A stretch of 64,000 nucleotides of DNA, from contig NZ_KB894097.1 of the NCBI RefSeq assembly GCF_000374305.1, positions 1 through 64,000 of the forward strand, read 5' to 3'. The notes beneath the pieces are model-generated. The model was not told where the DNA came from. It made no database searches and saw nothing but the letters and a program-made list of their open reading frames with translations. Positions within the stretch are counted from its first letter, which is position 1, and each line of letters begins with the position of its first letter. The position numbers and the translations under genes were made by a program. The DNA is from Actinomadura flavalba DSM 45200 (GTDB lineage: Bacteria > Actinomycetota > Actinomycetes > Streptosporangiales > Streptosporangiaceae). Positions 18,801 through 23,162 of this stretch are shown in pieces.

Positions 18801-19354
18801 TTGGGGCGGCCGGTCGTCCCGGACGTGTAGAGCATCCACGCGGGGGCGTCGAGCGGGAGGTCGTCGCGGGCGGGCAGCCGGGGCTCGCTCCGCGCCAGCT
18901 CCTCGAACCGCAGCGCCCCGGCGGGGACGTCCCCGCCCCCCGCGACGACGAGCTTCGGCGCCGGTCCCGGCAGCGCGAACCCGGCGATCCGCTCGGCCAG
19001 CGGGGCCGTGGTCAGCACGACCGACGCCCCGCTGTCCGCGAGCAGGAACGCCAGCTCGGCGTCGGTCGCGCGCGGGTCGAGCGGCACTCCGATCCCGCCC
19101 GCCCGGACGACGGCCAGGTACGCCTCGACCATCTCGACCCGGTTGCCGAGCAGCAGCGCGGCCCGCTCCCCCGGCTGCAAACGGGGACCGCCCGGGTGCG
19201 CCGACAGGTGCCCGGCGAGGCGACCCGTCCGCCGTTCCAGGTCGGCGTAGGTGACGCCCCGCCGCGCGTCGGTGAACGCGACCTTGTCCCCGTGCCGCCG
19301 GGCGTGGGCCGTCAGGAGTTCGGGCAGCGGGCGGATCAGTTCCGTGCGCAGCAT
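6833..19354 (-). CDS. Modular type I PKS: AHBA loading module plus two extension modules
   Basis: A 4173-residue RifA-like polyketide synthase. The loading module has a CoA-ligase/adenylation domain (about 10-510, YTSGTTGRPKGV), a KR-like domain (about 1040-1220) lacking the catalytic Tyr, and a carrier domain (LGLTSAS, Ser near 1483). Module 1 is KS (DTACSSS, Cys near 1715; AHGTGT), AT (GHSQG, YASH), KR (GGTGTLGG, NYAAAN, LDD, so B-type) and ACP (GFDSL). Module 2 is KS, AT (YASH) and ACP (GFTSI) with no reductive domains. Both ATs carry the methylmalonyl-type YASH motif. No C-terminal docking segment follows the last ACP and the amide synthase gene begins one base later, so this looks like the complete line. 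The start is the ATG before LRTELIRPLPELL, with GAGAGGA upstream. Several linkers contain in-frame tandem repeats. Confidence 0.96.
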   Translation of the reverse strand: MLRTELIRPLPELLTAHARRHGDKVAFTDARRGVTYADLERRTGRLAGHLSAHPGGPRLQPGERAALLLGNRVEMVEAYLAVVRAGGIGVPLDPRATDAELAFLLADSGASVVLTTAPLAERIAGFALPGPAPKLVVAGGGDVPAGALRFEELARSEPRLPARDDLPLDAPAWMLYTSGTTGRPKGVLSSQRSCLWSVAACYAPIPGLTGDDRVLWPLPLFHSLSHIACVLAVTAVGASAHLLDGFAPGDVLEALPERSITFLAGVPAMYHQLVRAARTRGVTAPDLRVCLVGGAVTTAELRRSFEDAFGVALLDAYGSTETCGAITVNWPTGARVEGSCGLPVPGLGVRLVDPDTGADAGPDAEGEVWVRGPSVMLGYHDRPKETAAALRDGWYRTGDLARRDADGFFTVTGRISELIIRGGENIHPGEVEAVLRTVPGVADVAVTGRPHDVLGEVPVAYAVPEPSGFDPHALLAACREHLSAYKVPEEIYEIDEVPRTPSGKPRRLALLSHPARLRAVASTRPGLLHRLTWTPIESTDTEPTAADPHAEPDQHDVAAPAVADRLTGASGAEGAAADSHGVPDQYGVVAPAVADRLTGAPGAEGAAADSHGVPDQHDVAAPAVAGRLAGGSGAEGADAVPHGVPDQYGVVAPAVADRLTGAPGAEPAAADPHGEPDQHDVAAPAVAGRLAGGSGAEGADAVPHGVPDQYGVVAPAVADRLTGAPGAEPAAADPHGEPDQHDVAAPAVAGRLTGASGAEGADAEPTAVDPHGVVAPVVGGRLAGGSGGEGADVVVLAGGDPYGVVGSGVARYGSLASAVEAAGGGVVLFFAPRGGEPGRAVPDAADLAAEVAARLAATSAAVVVVTRGAVADAAPDPVGAAVWGALRHLQLTALGRVRLVDLDPGGDPDAAGLLAAVASGEPQIAVRHGVALRPTLVRDGAGSARAGSFGGQGAGPLADIAPGGPQVGVGEGAVLRPTLVQDGAGSARDRAVRGQSADLHADTAPEGRQVEVGEGAALRPAFVPDGAGSARDGSVGGHGVVLITGAGGVRGGAVARHLLAAHGVRRFVLVCDLGGADAGAAGLRDELTERGADVVLAACDAADRAALASLFADAAHRPSAVVHVAGDDARPSAVVDAAWNLHELTGDTVTSFVLIASLAGVLGTPGDAAAAAGAAALEALARLRASHGLPATFLGTGPDKPDTIPHLAPLTPADRTTALDAALHAPHPVTYALRPDPTPTPHPVRPASDPVRPASDPVRPASEAIRPASEAIRPASEAIRPASEAIRPATPTGRPATDVTRPASEAIRPALDASRPALDAVRPASDAVRPAPVAVRPAPVAGRPAPDAIRPATPAGRPGTDAGRPGTDTAGVPTDWDGRASGAGVDRGAEAGGEGFRSDGPVPAPLRDLVGTGGYVREGAPDGDAVPDSAVTDALRGRLRGETEAAREEALAGIVRDEVAALHELPEGGEVRTGTAFRDLGLTSASAVALRERLVRATGLRLPVTLAFDHPTPDAVARHLAGLLFGAKPEDAAPAADPADPADPGDPIAVVGMACRLPGGITSPEDLWRFVTEDGDAIGPFPADRGWDLAALYDPEPGTPGRSYVREGGFLDDAGGFDAAFFGISPREALAMDPQQRLLLETSWEVLERAGLDPASVRDTDVGVYAGVMYHDYGTGGEVPAELEGYRGTGASGAVASGRIAYTLGLRGPALTVDTACSSSLVALHLAARALRAGECDLAIAGGVAVMSRPDSFVEFSRQRALSPDGRCRAFADGADGTAWSEGVGVVLLQRLSDARRAGRRVLAVLRGSAVNQDGASNGLTAPSGPAQERVIRRALADAGLTPADVDAVEAHGTGTALGDPIEAGALLATYGQGRPADRPLWLGSLKSNLGHAQAAAGVAGVIKTIQALRHGVLPRTLHVDAPSGRIDWASGAVELLTEARPWPEADRPARAAVSSFGVSGTNAHVILEEAPAEAAAEDEPAEAPSVFPWVLSARDPAALRAQAGRLADLIGDPSSGSSRAVDVAHALVTARARLEHRAVLAVSGPEQADAALRAFADGADDVPGLVTGEAAPVSGPVLVFPGQGAQWAGMGAELLDASPVFAARFAAADAAVAEVVDWSALDVVRRVPGAPSLDRVDVVQPVSFAVMVALAAVWESLGVAPAAVLGHSQGEIAAACVAGALTLEDAARVVALRAQAIARTLAGHGAMLAVSLPAAHLSPDPPDGAAGSPGRVIPGALDGAASPGRVTSASLDGAPGLPGAVIPGALDGAASALPDGVEVAVVNGPSATVVAGAPEAIEALSASYEAAGVRARRLPVDYASHTSHVAAIEGDLMRDLGGIRPSAPKVPFYSTSEARWVTDAALDAGYWYRNLREPVRFGDAVAALADAGHRVFVECGSHPVLTPAIEEVLDGTPAVVTGTLRRDDGGPARLLASAAHLWTRGVPVTWSTLFDGLPARPVDLPTYPFQHEHYWLIPERPERDTRPPLYGLTWTPHGPASGTADPDLRIVRIPPTPDTPPTPDAPPRPDAPPGPDAPPAPDVSAVPGVPPAPNIPDAPDSSVVPEAPLAPNDPLTPDIPLTPDVSAVPDVPAAPDVPAAPGISVVPEAPLAPDGPLTPDVLPALSVPPMPDVSAVPDVLAASGDPAVASGGLDRLREVTGRVLAALHGLAGEPGARLVVVTAGAVAARGPGDVTDPAAAAVWGLVRSAQSEHPGRIVLLDTDAPGAPLPALPDDEPQLALRDGRLHTPHLAELPAAAASGAPLNPDGTVLVTGGTGTLGGLVARHLVTEHGARHLLLVSRRGPQAPGADALAAELEGLGARVRVVAADLAHRAEVARVLADVPDAHPLTAVIHAAGVLDDGVIEALTPERLDAVLAAKADAAAHLDALTRDADLAWFVLFSSAAGTFGNPGQGNYAAANAYLDALAHVRRARALPAVSLAWGWWAAESELTARIDATSAARHRRSGVLPLPTATGLALLDAGLAAAHPAPVPVALDLAGLRAADEPPHPLLRALVPPSREQATPPEADATSEYARLAPAERTRVLLDLVRRNAAAVLGHEGADAVEPARTFKEAGFDSLTAVELRNRLAGPTGLRLPATAVFDHPTPARLAAHLAAEITGDEPAAAPAPVVVRARPDDDDPIAIVAIGCRYPGGADDPDGFWRLVHDGVDAMTDLPTDRGWNLDAYDADPDRPGTYYVRKGSFVDATGFDAEFFGISAREAVAMDPQQRLLLEVTWELLERAGLSPHGLRGAPVGVFTGVIHHDYTKLLSPPPPELEGYRLTGTAGSVASGRVAYTLGLSGPAITVDTACSSSLVALHLAAHALRRGECDLAIAGGATVMSTMDNYIDFSRQRGLAPDGRAKAFAAAADGTAWSEGVGLLLLERLSDARRAGHDVLGVLRGSALNQDGASNGLTAPSGSAQSGVIRRALADAGLTPADVDAVEGHGTGTTLGDPIEVGALLDVYGRERDPDHPLWLGSIKSNIGHSQAAGGVAGVIKMLLALRHGVLPRTLHVDAPTPEADWSGGTVRLLTENRPWTANGRPRRAAVSAFGVSGTNTHVILEEPPPAPPEPERPARPGTTPVFTPGRRGVPPGPATGAGPAAPSERAQPARPGTASADAQGGAVPARDVAGSEPDAGALPFVVSGGSAGGLRAQAGRLSGFVEAEPGDLAYSLAATRAPLAHRAVVVGRDRAGLLDGLAALRDGAPHPALVEGVAVAAAGPVLVFPGQGAQWAGMGAALLDASPVFAAKIAECERALAPLTGWSLTDVLRDAPGAPSLERVDVVQPASFAVMVALAAVWEALGVVPAAVVGHSQGEIAAAHVAGALSLDDAARVVALRARAVARTLAGRGGMLAVALPEDETAERLRHGVEVAVVNGPAATVVGGAPGALDALERELAADGVRVRRLPVDYASHTAQVEAVRDDLAAALRDLRPEAPRVPYFSAAEVRPVRDAGLDAAYWYRSLRGRVRFGEAVAALAAEGHRAFLEVSAHPVLTPAIQEVLDDAGVTGVVAGTLRRDDGGADRLLASAAELWVRGVTVDWTALFPDARPVPLPTYAFQHRPYWPRVTAQGAPPPAPADEPADTLDDLAPEERLTALRDLVAAEAAATLGSPDPLTPDTVFFDVGFTSIRATELRNRLSTRTGAKLSPTVVFDHVTPAMLADHLAERLDPTEGAH
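11440..11826. repeat. Pro-Asp-rich tandem repeats in the PKS (before KR1)
   Basis: In-frame degenerate repeats of five to six residues (such as PDAPPGPDAPPAPDV and VSAVPDVPAAPDVPAAP), with a longer nested duplicate containing VVPEAPLAPNDPLTPD and VVPEAPLAPDGPLTPD. They insert about 130 residues into the structural half of the module 1 ketoreductase, a place where ordinary PKSs have a short linker. Catalytic KR motifs downstream remain intact. Confidence 0.85.
12540..12692. repeat. Three-copy insertion inside acyltransferase 1 of the PKS
   Basis: Three copies of a unit of about 14-15 residues (SPGRVIPGALDGAA, SPGRVTSASLDGAP, PGAVIPGALDGAA) lie between the MLAVSLPA strand and GVEVAVVNGP in AT1. 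AT2 has only a short stretch (PEDETAERLRH) there. The insertion is in frame and falls between the GHSQG and YASH motifs, so it would sit as a loop on the domain surface. Confidence 0.85.
15245..15622. repeat. Eighteen 21-bp (7-residue) repeats in the PKS loading-module linker
   Basis: Eighteen consecutive in-frame units of the form RPA-x-x-x-x. RPASDPV and RPASEAI are near-perfect towards the N-terminal side and the later ones diverge (RPALDAV, RPAPVAV, RPGTDAG). They join the inactive KR-like domain to the loading carrier domain. The gradient from identical to degenerate copies suggests recent expansion from one side. Confidence 0.9.
16240..16575. repeat. Threefold repeat of the segment before the KR-like domain in the PKS
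   Basis: Three copies of a segment of about 43 residues containing LRPTLVRDGAGSAR, LRPTLVQDGAGSAR and LRPAFVPDGAGSAR, separated by related linkers (GPQVGVGEG, GRQVEVGEG). The first copy is the normal strand preceding a PKS ketoreductase; the other two are in-frame duplications. Confidence 0.8.
16955..17701. repeat. 93-bp (31-residue) tandem repeats in the PKS after the adenylation domain
   Basis: Seven full in-frame copies plus one degenerate copy of a 31-residue unit. It alternates two subtypes starting PDQHDVAAPAVAGRL and PDQYGVVAPAVADRL, so a 186-bp higher-order period is visible and long stretches are identical at the DNA level. The block lies between the AHBA-activating domain and the KR-like region. 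I know of no counterpart in RifA-type loading modules. Confidence 0.9.
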
Positions 19355-19657
19355 GGCGTCCTCTCGTCGGCACCGCCTTCCGTTCCTCAGTGTCGTTTCG
19401 GCGTTCCGGCGACGATCCCCAGAGCACTCCCCTACGACCCCCCTAAAACCCCGAGTGGCCCATATCACGGCGCACCGGAATCGGCGGGAGAACGGAAAGA
19501 ACGCGGCGGCCGGTTAAGGACGGCGGAACGTCCGGGCCGATTCCGGGAAAACACGCCGCCGGGCCGCCCGGTATCTAGGGTCACTCACGTAAGGCGGTCG
19601 TTGTAGCTCCCGCACGCCGCGTCTCAGTCCGCAGTCTTCTTCGCTGGAGGAATCGTC
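19355..19657. promoter_or_regulatory. Divergent promoter region between the PKS and the 219-aa gene
   Basis: About 300 bases without an ORF serve both the PKS (minus) and the gene at 19658 (plus). It contains the 12-mer ACGACCCCCCTA that recurs upstream of the AHBA synthase, GAGAGGA as the PKS ribosome site, and GGAGGA before the plus-strand gene. No confident -10/-35 pair was identified on either strand. Confidence 0.5.
19434..19445 (-). promoter_or_regulatory. Shared promoter element ACGACCCCCCTA, PKS copy
   Basis: The 12-mer ACGACCCCCCTA (TAGGGGGGTCGT on the PKS strand) lies about 80 bases upstream of the PKS start. An identical copy with similar flanks (TCCCCT before, CCCC after) is found upstream of the AHBA synthase in the same orientation. 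This fits a common activator site; the LAL regulator in the cluster is a candidate. Confidence 0.5.
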
Positions 19658-20317
19658 ATGGGAGCCATCCGGGACGTCATCACGTCGTTCGACGCCTCGT
19701 CGGATCTGCTCAAGGAGGCGAAGGCCCACCTGGAGACGCTGGAGAACCTCGCCGAAACGAAGGTGAACCTGTTCCAGGAGCAGACGCTGGTGGCGCTGCT
19801 GGGCGCCGGCGTCGGGACGGACAAGTCCCCGGCCGTCTCCAGCTTCGGGTCGGAGTTCAAGGAGACCCACGCCATCCAGTCGACGAGCGCGTCGGTCGTG
19901 CCCGACGCCGTCATGTCGGCCGTCCGCAGTTTCGTCGCCGGAGGCGGCGACAACATCGTCAACGGCATCGCGACCCTCTTCACGACCACCGTCCAGACCC
20001 TGCTGGGCCAGGAGAACACCGAGGGCGGCACCGCCGACACCCTGCTCATCGCGCTCGACGGCGACTCCCTCGTCCGCCTGGACTTCCACGCCTGGGCCCA
20101 GTCGGTCCAGTCGACGGCCCTCCAGTCACAACTGGAGCAGGTCTCCGCCTTCTACGCCCGCAAATCCATCATCGACACCACCAAGCTCGACTTCTCCACG
20201 TTCAGCGACTACTTCCAGCCGATCGTCAAGGCCGACAACCCCGACCTCAACCACCTCGACCTCCTGGAAGAGACCAAGAAGTACTTCCACGAGTACACCG
20301 ACCAGGCCACGCCGTGA
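19658..20317 (+). CDS. Uncharacterised 219-residue protein divergent from the PKS
   Basis: I do not recognise this protein. It starts with ATG after GGAGGA at ideal spacing and has normal codon use. The sequence is Ser/Thr/Ala-rich and acidic, with no Cys, no signal peptide and no clear transmembrane helix. The first 40 residues (SSDLLKEAKAHLETLENLAE) look helical and coiled. The middle (AVRSFVAGGGDNIVNGIATL) is amphipathic. The C-terminal third includes an aromatic-rich stretch (FDFSTFSDYF-like) and ends in an acidic helix. It shares the divergent promoter with the PKS and ends at a strong bidirectional hairpin, so it is a stand-alone unit. Immunity, carrier or regulatory roles are all open. 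Confidence 0.8.
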   Translation: MGAIRDVITSFDASSDLLKEAKAHLETLENLAETKVNLFQEQTLVALLGAGVGTDKSPAVSSFGSEFKETHAIQSTSASVVPDAVMSAVRSFVAGGGDNIVNGIATLFTTTVQTLLGQENTEGGTADTLLIALDGDSLVRLDFHAWAQSVQSTALQSQLEQVSAFYARKSIIDTTKLDFSTFSDYFQPIVKADNPDLNHLDLLEETKKYFHEYTDQATP

Positions 20318-20323
20318 CCTCGG

Positions 20324-20356
20324 CGCCCCGGCGGCCGCAGGCGTGCCGCCGGGGCG
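20324..20356. terminator. Bidirectional terminator hairpin between convergent genes
   Basis: CGCCCCGGCGGC (20324-20335) pairs perfectly with GCCGCCGGGGCG (20345-20356) across a nine-base loop. It sits exactly between the convergent 219-residue gene and the hydroquinone reductase gene, only seven bases after the former and six after the latter. Confidence 0.8.
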
Positions 20357-20362
20357 TGCCGG

Positions 20363-21307
20363 TCAGCTCCAGCCGGGGTGGACGGGCTCGATCCGCAGGC
20401 GCCGGACGCCGGGGTTGACGATCGTCGCGGCGCGGGCGAGCAGCGGCGGCAGGGCCGGGAGGTCGGTGGCCTCGCGGAAGGCCGGGCGGGCGTAGAGGTC
20501 GCGGGCGTAGGCCCACAGGTGCTCCCACGACGAGAGGGGACGTTCGGTGAGGCCGCTCATCGGGTTGTAGAGCAGGTCGAAGCGGGCGAGGGTCGGCCAG
20601 AGGCGGACGTCGGACTCGGTGAGGGCGTCGCCGTGCAGGTGGCGGCGGTCCGCGAGGCGGCCGTCCAGGGTGTCGAAGGCGTCGGTGAGGCGGGCGCGCC
20701 AGGCGTCGTGGTCCGCCTGCGTGGTCGCCGCCGCGGCCTGGTACGGGGCGTTGTTGACGTTCTCGTAGACCCAGGCGTTCAGCTCGTCGATCTCGGCCCG
20801 CAGATGCTCCGGGTAGAGCCGGACGGACGGGTCGCCGTACGCGTCGAACGCCGTGCCGAGATCCAGCGAGATGTCCGGGAAGTTGTTGCTGACGATCCGC
20901 CCCTCCGCCCGGTCCCACAGCACCGGGATCGACAGGTGGCCCGGATAGCCCGGTTCCGTCGCGTCGTACGCCTCCTGGAGCAGCGCGAAGCCGTTCACCG
21001 GGTCGGGTCCGCGCGCCGCGCGGAAGGCCCAGCCGCGTCCGTCGCGGGCGTCGTCCACGTAGGAGACCGACACCACGTCCCGCAGCCCCGTCAACCCGAT
21101 GACGATCACGCTGCGCTGCGACCACGGGCACGCGTACGACGCGTACAGGTGGTACCGGCCCGGTTCGGCCGGATACCCGCTGGAACCGTCGGCCGTGACG
21201 CGGCCCCGGAACGGGTAGCGGGGCCGGTTCCAGCCGGACGACACGTCCAGCCGGCCGGGCCCGTACTCGCCGTACCGCTCCACGTCGGCCGGGCTGGCGA
21301 AGGTCAT
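20363..21307 (-). CDS. ECM4-type glutathionyl/mycothiolyl-hydroquinone reductase (GST superfamily)
   Basis: A 314-residue GST-superfamily protein of the ECM4/YqjG class. The N-terminal thioredoxin-like domain has the catalytic Cys in YASYACPWSQR, with SIPVLWD and RIVSNNFPDI forming the thiol-binding site. A helical C-terminal domain follows (TESDVRLWPTLARFD). The family reduces thiol-hydroquinone conjugates back to the free hydroquinone. In an actinomycete the thiol would more likely be mycothiol than glutathione. Its start overlaps the permease stop (ATGA). In this locus it could recycle thiol adducts of a quinone-containing ansamycin or of its oxidised AHBA unit. Confidence 0.88.
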   Translation of the reverse strand: MTFASPADVERYGEYGPGRLDVSSGWNRPRYPFRGRVTADGSSGYPAEPGRYHLYASYACPWSQRSVIVIGLTGLRDVVSVSYVDDARDGRGWAFRAARGPDPVNGFALLQEAYDATEPGYPGHLSIPVLWDRAEGRIVSNNFPDISLDLGTAFDAYGDPSVRLYPEHLRAEIDELNAWVYENVNNAPYQAAAATTQADHDAWRARLTDAFDTLDGRLADRRHLHGDALTESDVRLWPTLARFDLLYNPMSGLTERPLSSWEHLWAYARDLYARPAFREATDLPALPPLLARAATIVNPGVRRLRIEPVHPGWS

Positions 21308-22167
21308 GCGGGCCTCCCTTCGGAGCGCTGTTGCAGGGCGCGGCCGACGGCGGTGATCGCCAGGACGGTCGCGGTGATGGCCAGGCCGGGGAAGACCGCC
21401 ATCCACCAGGCGATCGCGAAGTACTGCTGGCCCGCCGCGAGCATCGCGCCCCACTCGGGCGCGGGCGGCTTCGGGCCGAACCCCAGGTAGCTCAGCGACG
21501 ACGCCGCGACCATCGCGGCGCCGACCTCGATCGTCGTGAGCACGACCAGCGGCGCGAACGCGTTCGGCAGGACGTGCCGCAGCACGACGCGCGACGGCCG
21601 CAGCCCCAGCGACACCGCCGCCTCCACGTACACCGACCGCCGCACCACGTTCGCCTGCACCCGCACCAGCCGGGCGTAGATCGGCATCGTGTACAGCGCG
21701 ATGGCCAGCACCGACGGCAGCGGCCCCGGCCCGGTCACGGTCAGCACGACGAGCGCGAGCAGCAGCGACGGCAGCGACAGCACCACGTCCATCAGCCGCA
21801 TGACGATCTCGTCGGCGGCCCGTCCGCCGAGCGCGGCGAGGAGCCCGAGCAGCGTCCCGCTCACCAGCGCGAGCGCGGTCGCGCCCACCCCGGCCAGCAG
21901 CGACGGCCGCGCCCCGTGGATCACGCGGGACAGCACGTCGCGGCCGTTGGCGTCGGTGCCGAACAGGTGCGCGCCGCCCGGCGCCTGGAGGGCGCGCAGC
22001 GCGTCGGCCGCGTCGGGCGCCTCGGGGGCCAGCAGCCCCGGGAACGCGGACGCCAGCAGCACCAGCGCGACGAACGCCCCGGCGGCCCACAGGCCCGGAC
22101 GCCACCGCACCCCCCGTCGCGGCACGACGGCGGTCACCTCGGGGACGACGGCGGCCGGGGCGGTCAT
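21304..22167 (-). CDS. ABC importer permease, DppC/OppC family
   Basis: A 287-residue inner-membrane permease. It has an N-terminal cytoplasmic leader, a first membrane helix around AAGAFVALVLLASAFPGLL, the GTDANGRDVLSRVIHGARPS block typical of DppC/OppC, and the EAA coupling loop EAAVSLGLRPSRVVLRHVLPN. It overlaps both neighbours by four bases. It pairs with the DppB-type permease and the solute-binding protein upstream. No ATPase genes accompany it in this window. Substrates of the family are di- and oligopeptides or other small solutes; the substrate here is unknown. Confidence 0.92.
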   Translation of the reverse strand: MTAPAAVVPEVTAVVPRRGVRWRPGLWAAGAFVALVLLASAFPGLLAPEAPDAADALRALQAPGGAHLFGTDANGRDVLSRVIHGARPSLLAGVGATALALVSGTLLGLLAALGGRAADEIVMRLMDVVLSLPSLLLALVVLTVTGPGPLPSVLAIALYTMPIYARLVRVQANVVRRSVYVEAAVSLGLRPSRVVLRHVLPNAFAPLVVLTTIEVGAAMVAASSLSYLGFGPKPPAPEWGAMLAAGQQYFAIAWWMAVFPGLAITATVLAITAVGRALQQRSEGRPA

Positions 22168-23162
22168 GACACCCCCCGCAGCCGCGGGTCGATCACCGGG
22201 TAGAAGAGGTCCAGCGCGATGTTGATGACGATGTACAGCGCGGCCGTGCAGATGACGACGCCGAGCACGACCGGCAGGTCCTTGGTCACCACGGCGTCCA
22301 CGACGAGACGGCCGAGGCCCGGCCGCCCGAACACCTTCTCCGTCACCACGATGCCGCCGAGCAGCGCCCCGAACAGCCACCCGACGAGCGTCACGACGGG
22401 CAGCAGGGCGTGCCGCAGCGCGTGCCGGAGCCGGACGGCGGCGTCGGTCATGCCGCGCGCGCGGGCGGTCAGCACGAACGGCTCGTCCAGCGCGCGTTCC
22501 AGCCCCTCCCGCATGACCTGGGTGAGGACGGCGGTGACCGGGATCGCGATGGCGACGGCGGGCAGGACGAGCGCGGCGACGCTGTCGCCGCCGACCGCCG
22601 GGAACCAGCCGAGCCGGAATGAGAACAGCGTGAGCAGCAGGATCGCCGCCCAGAACACCGGCACCGACACCCCGACGAGTTCGACGCCGGACGAGATCGA
22701 CCGCACCGCGCGCCGCCGGTGCGCGGTGGCGAGCGCGAGCGCGGTCGCGACGGCCAGGCCGAGCGCCAGGCCGGCGGCGGTGAGCTGGAGCGACGGGACG
22801 ATCGCCGCCCCGATCGCCCCCGTCACCGGCTGGTCGAGCTGGTAGGACCGGCCGAGGTCGCCGAGCAGCGCGCGTCCCACGTAGGTGAGGTACTGGGCGT
22901 GCAGCGGCCGGTCCAGGCCGTAGTCGCTGATGATCTGCTGCCGGACCTCCATCGACGCGTCGTTGTTGCCGAGCAGCGCGTCCACGGTGGAGCCGGGGAT
23001 CGCCTGGAGCGCGAAGAACGACGCCGTCAGCGCGCCCCAGAACACCAGCAGCGACGTCGCGAGGCGCACCGCCGCGCGGCGGGCCGCCCGCCCCGTGATC
23101 CGGGACGGGCGGCGATGCGAGCGGACGGGTGCCTTGACGGCGGGCGGGGCGGTCTCAGCCAC
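22164..23162 (-). CDS. ABC importer permease, DppB/OppB family
   Basis: A 332-residue permease starting at GTG. Features are a first helix near residue 35 (SLLVFWGALTASFFALQAIP), the DppB hallmark YGLDRPLHAQYLTYV followed by GDLGRSY, and an EAA-type loop (TARARGMTDAAVRLRHALRH). Six membrane segments are evident. The GTG overlaps the end of the solute-binding protein gene by eight bases, so expression is coupled. It forms the transmembrane channel with the DppC-type partner. Confidence 0.92.
   Translation of the reverse strand: MAETAPPAVKAPVRSHRRPSRITGRAARRAAVRLATSLLVFWGALTASFFALQAIPGSTVDALLGNNDASMEVRQQIISDYGLDRPLHAQYLTYVGRALLGDLGRSYQLDQPVTGAIGAAIVPSLQLTAAGLALGLAVATALALATAHRRRAVRSISSGVELVGVSVPVFWAAILLLTLFSFRLGWFPAVGGDSVAALVLPAVAIAIPVTAVLTQVMREGLERALDEPFVLTARARGMTDAAVRLRHALRHALLPVVTLVGWLFGALLGGIVVTEKVFGRPGLGRLVVDAVVTKDLPVVLGVVICTAALYIVINIALDLFYPVIDPRLRGVS

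Noticed and set aside
19355..19468. Upstream start of the PKS at 19468
   Set aside because: The 38 added residues are unrelated to RifA-type N-termini, whereas LRTELIRPLPELL begins the homologous region with a good ribosome site.
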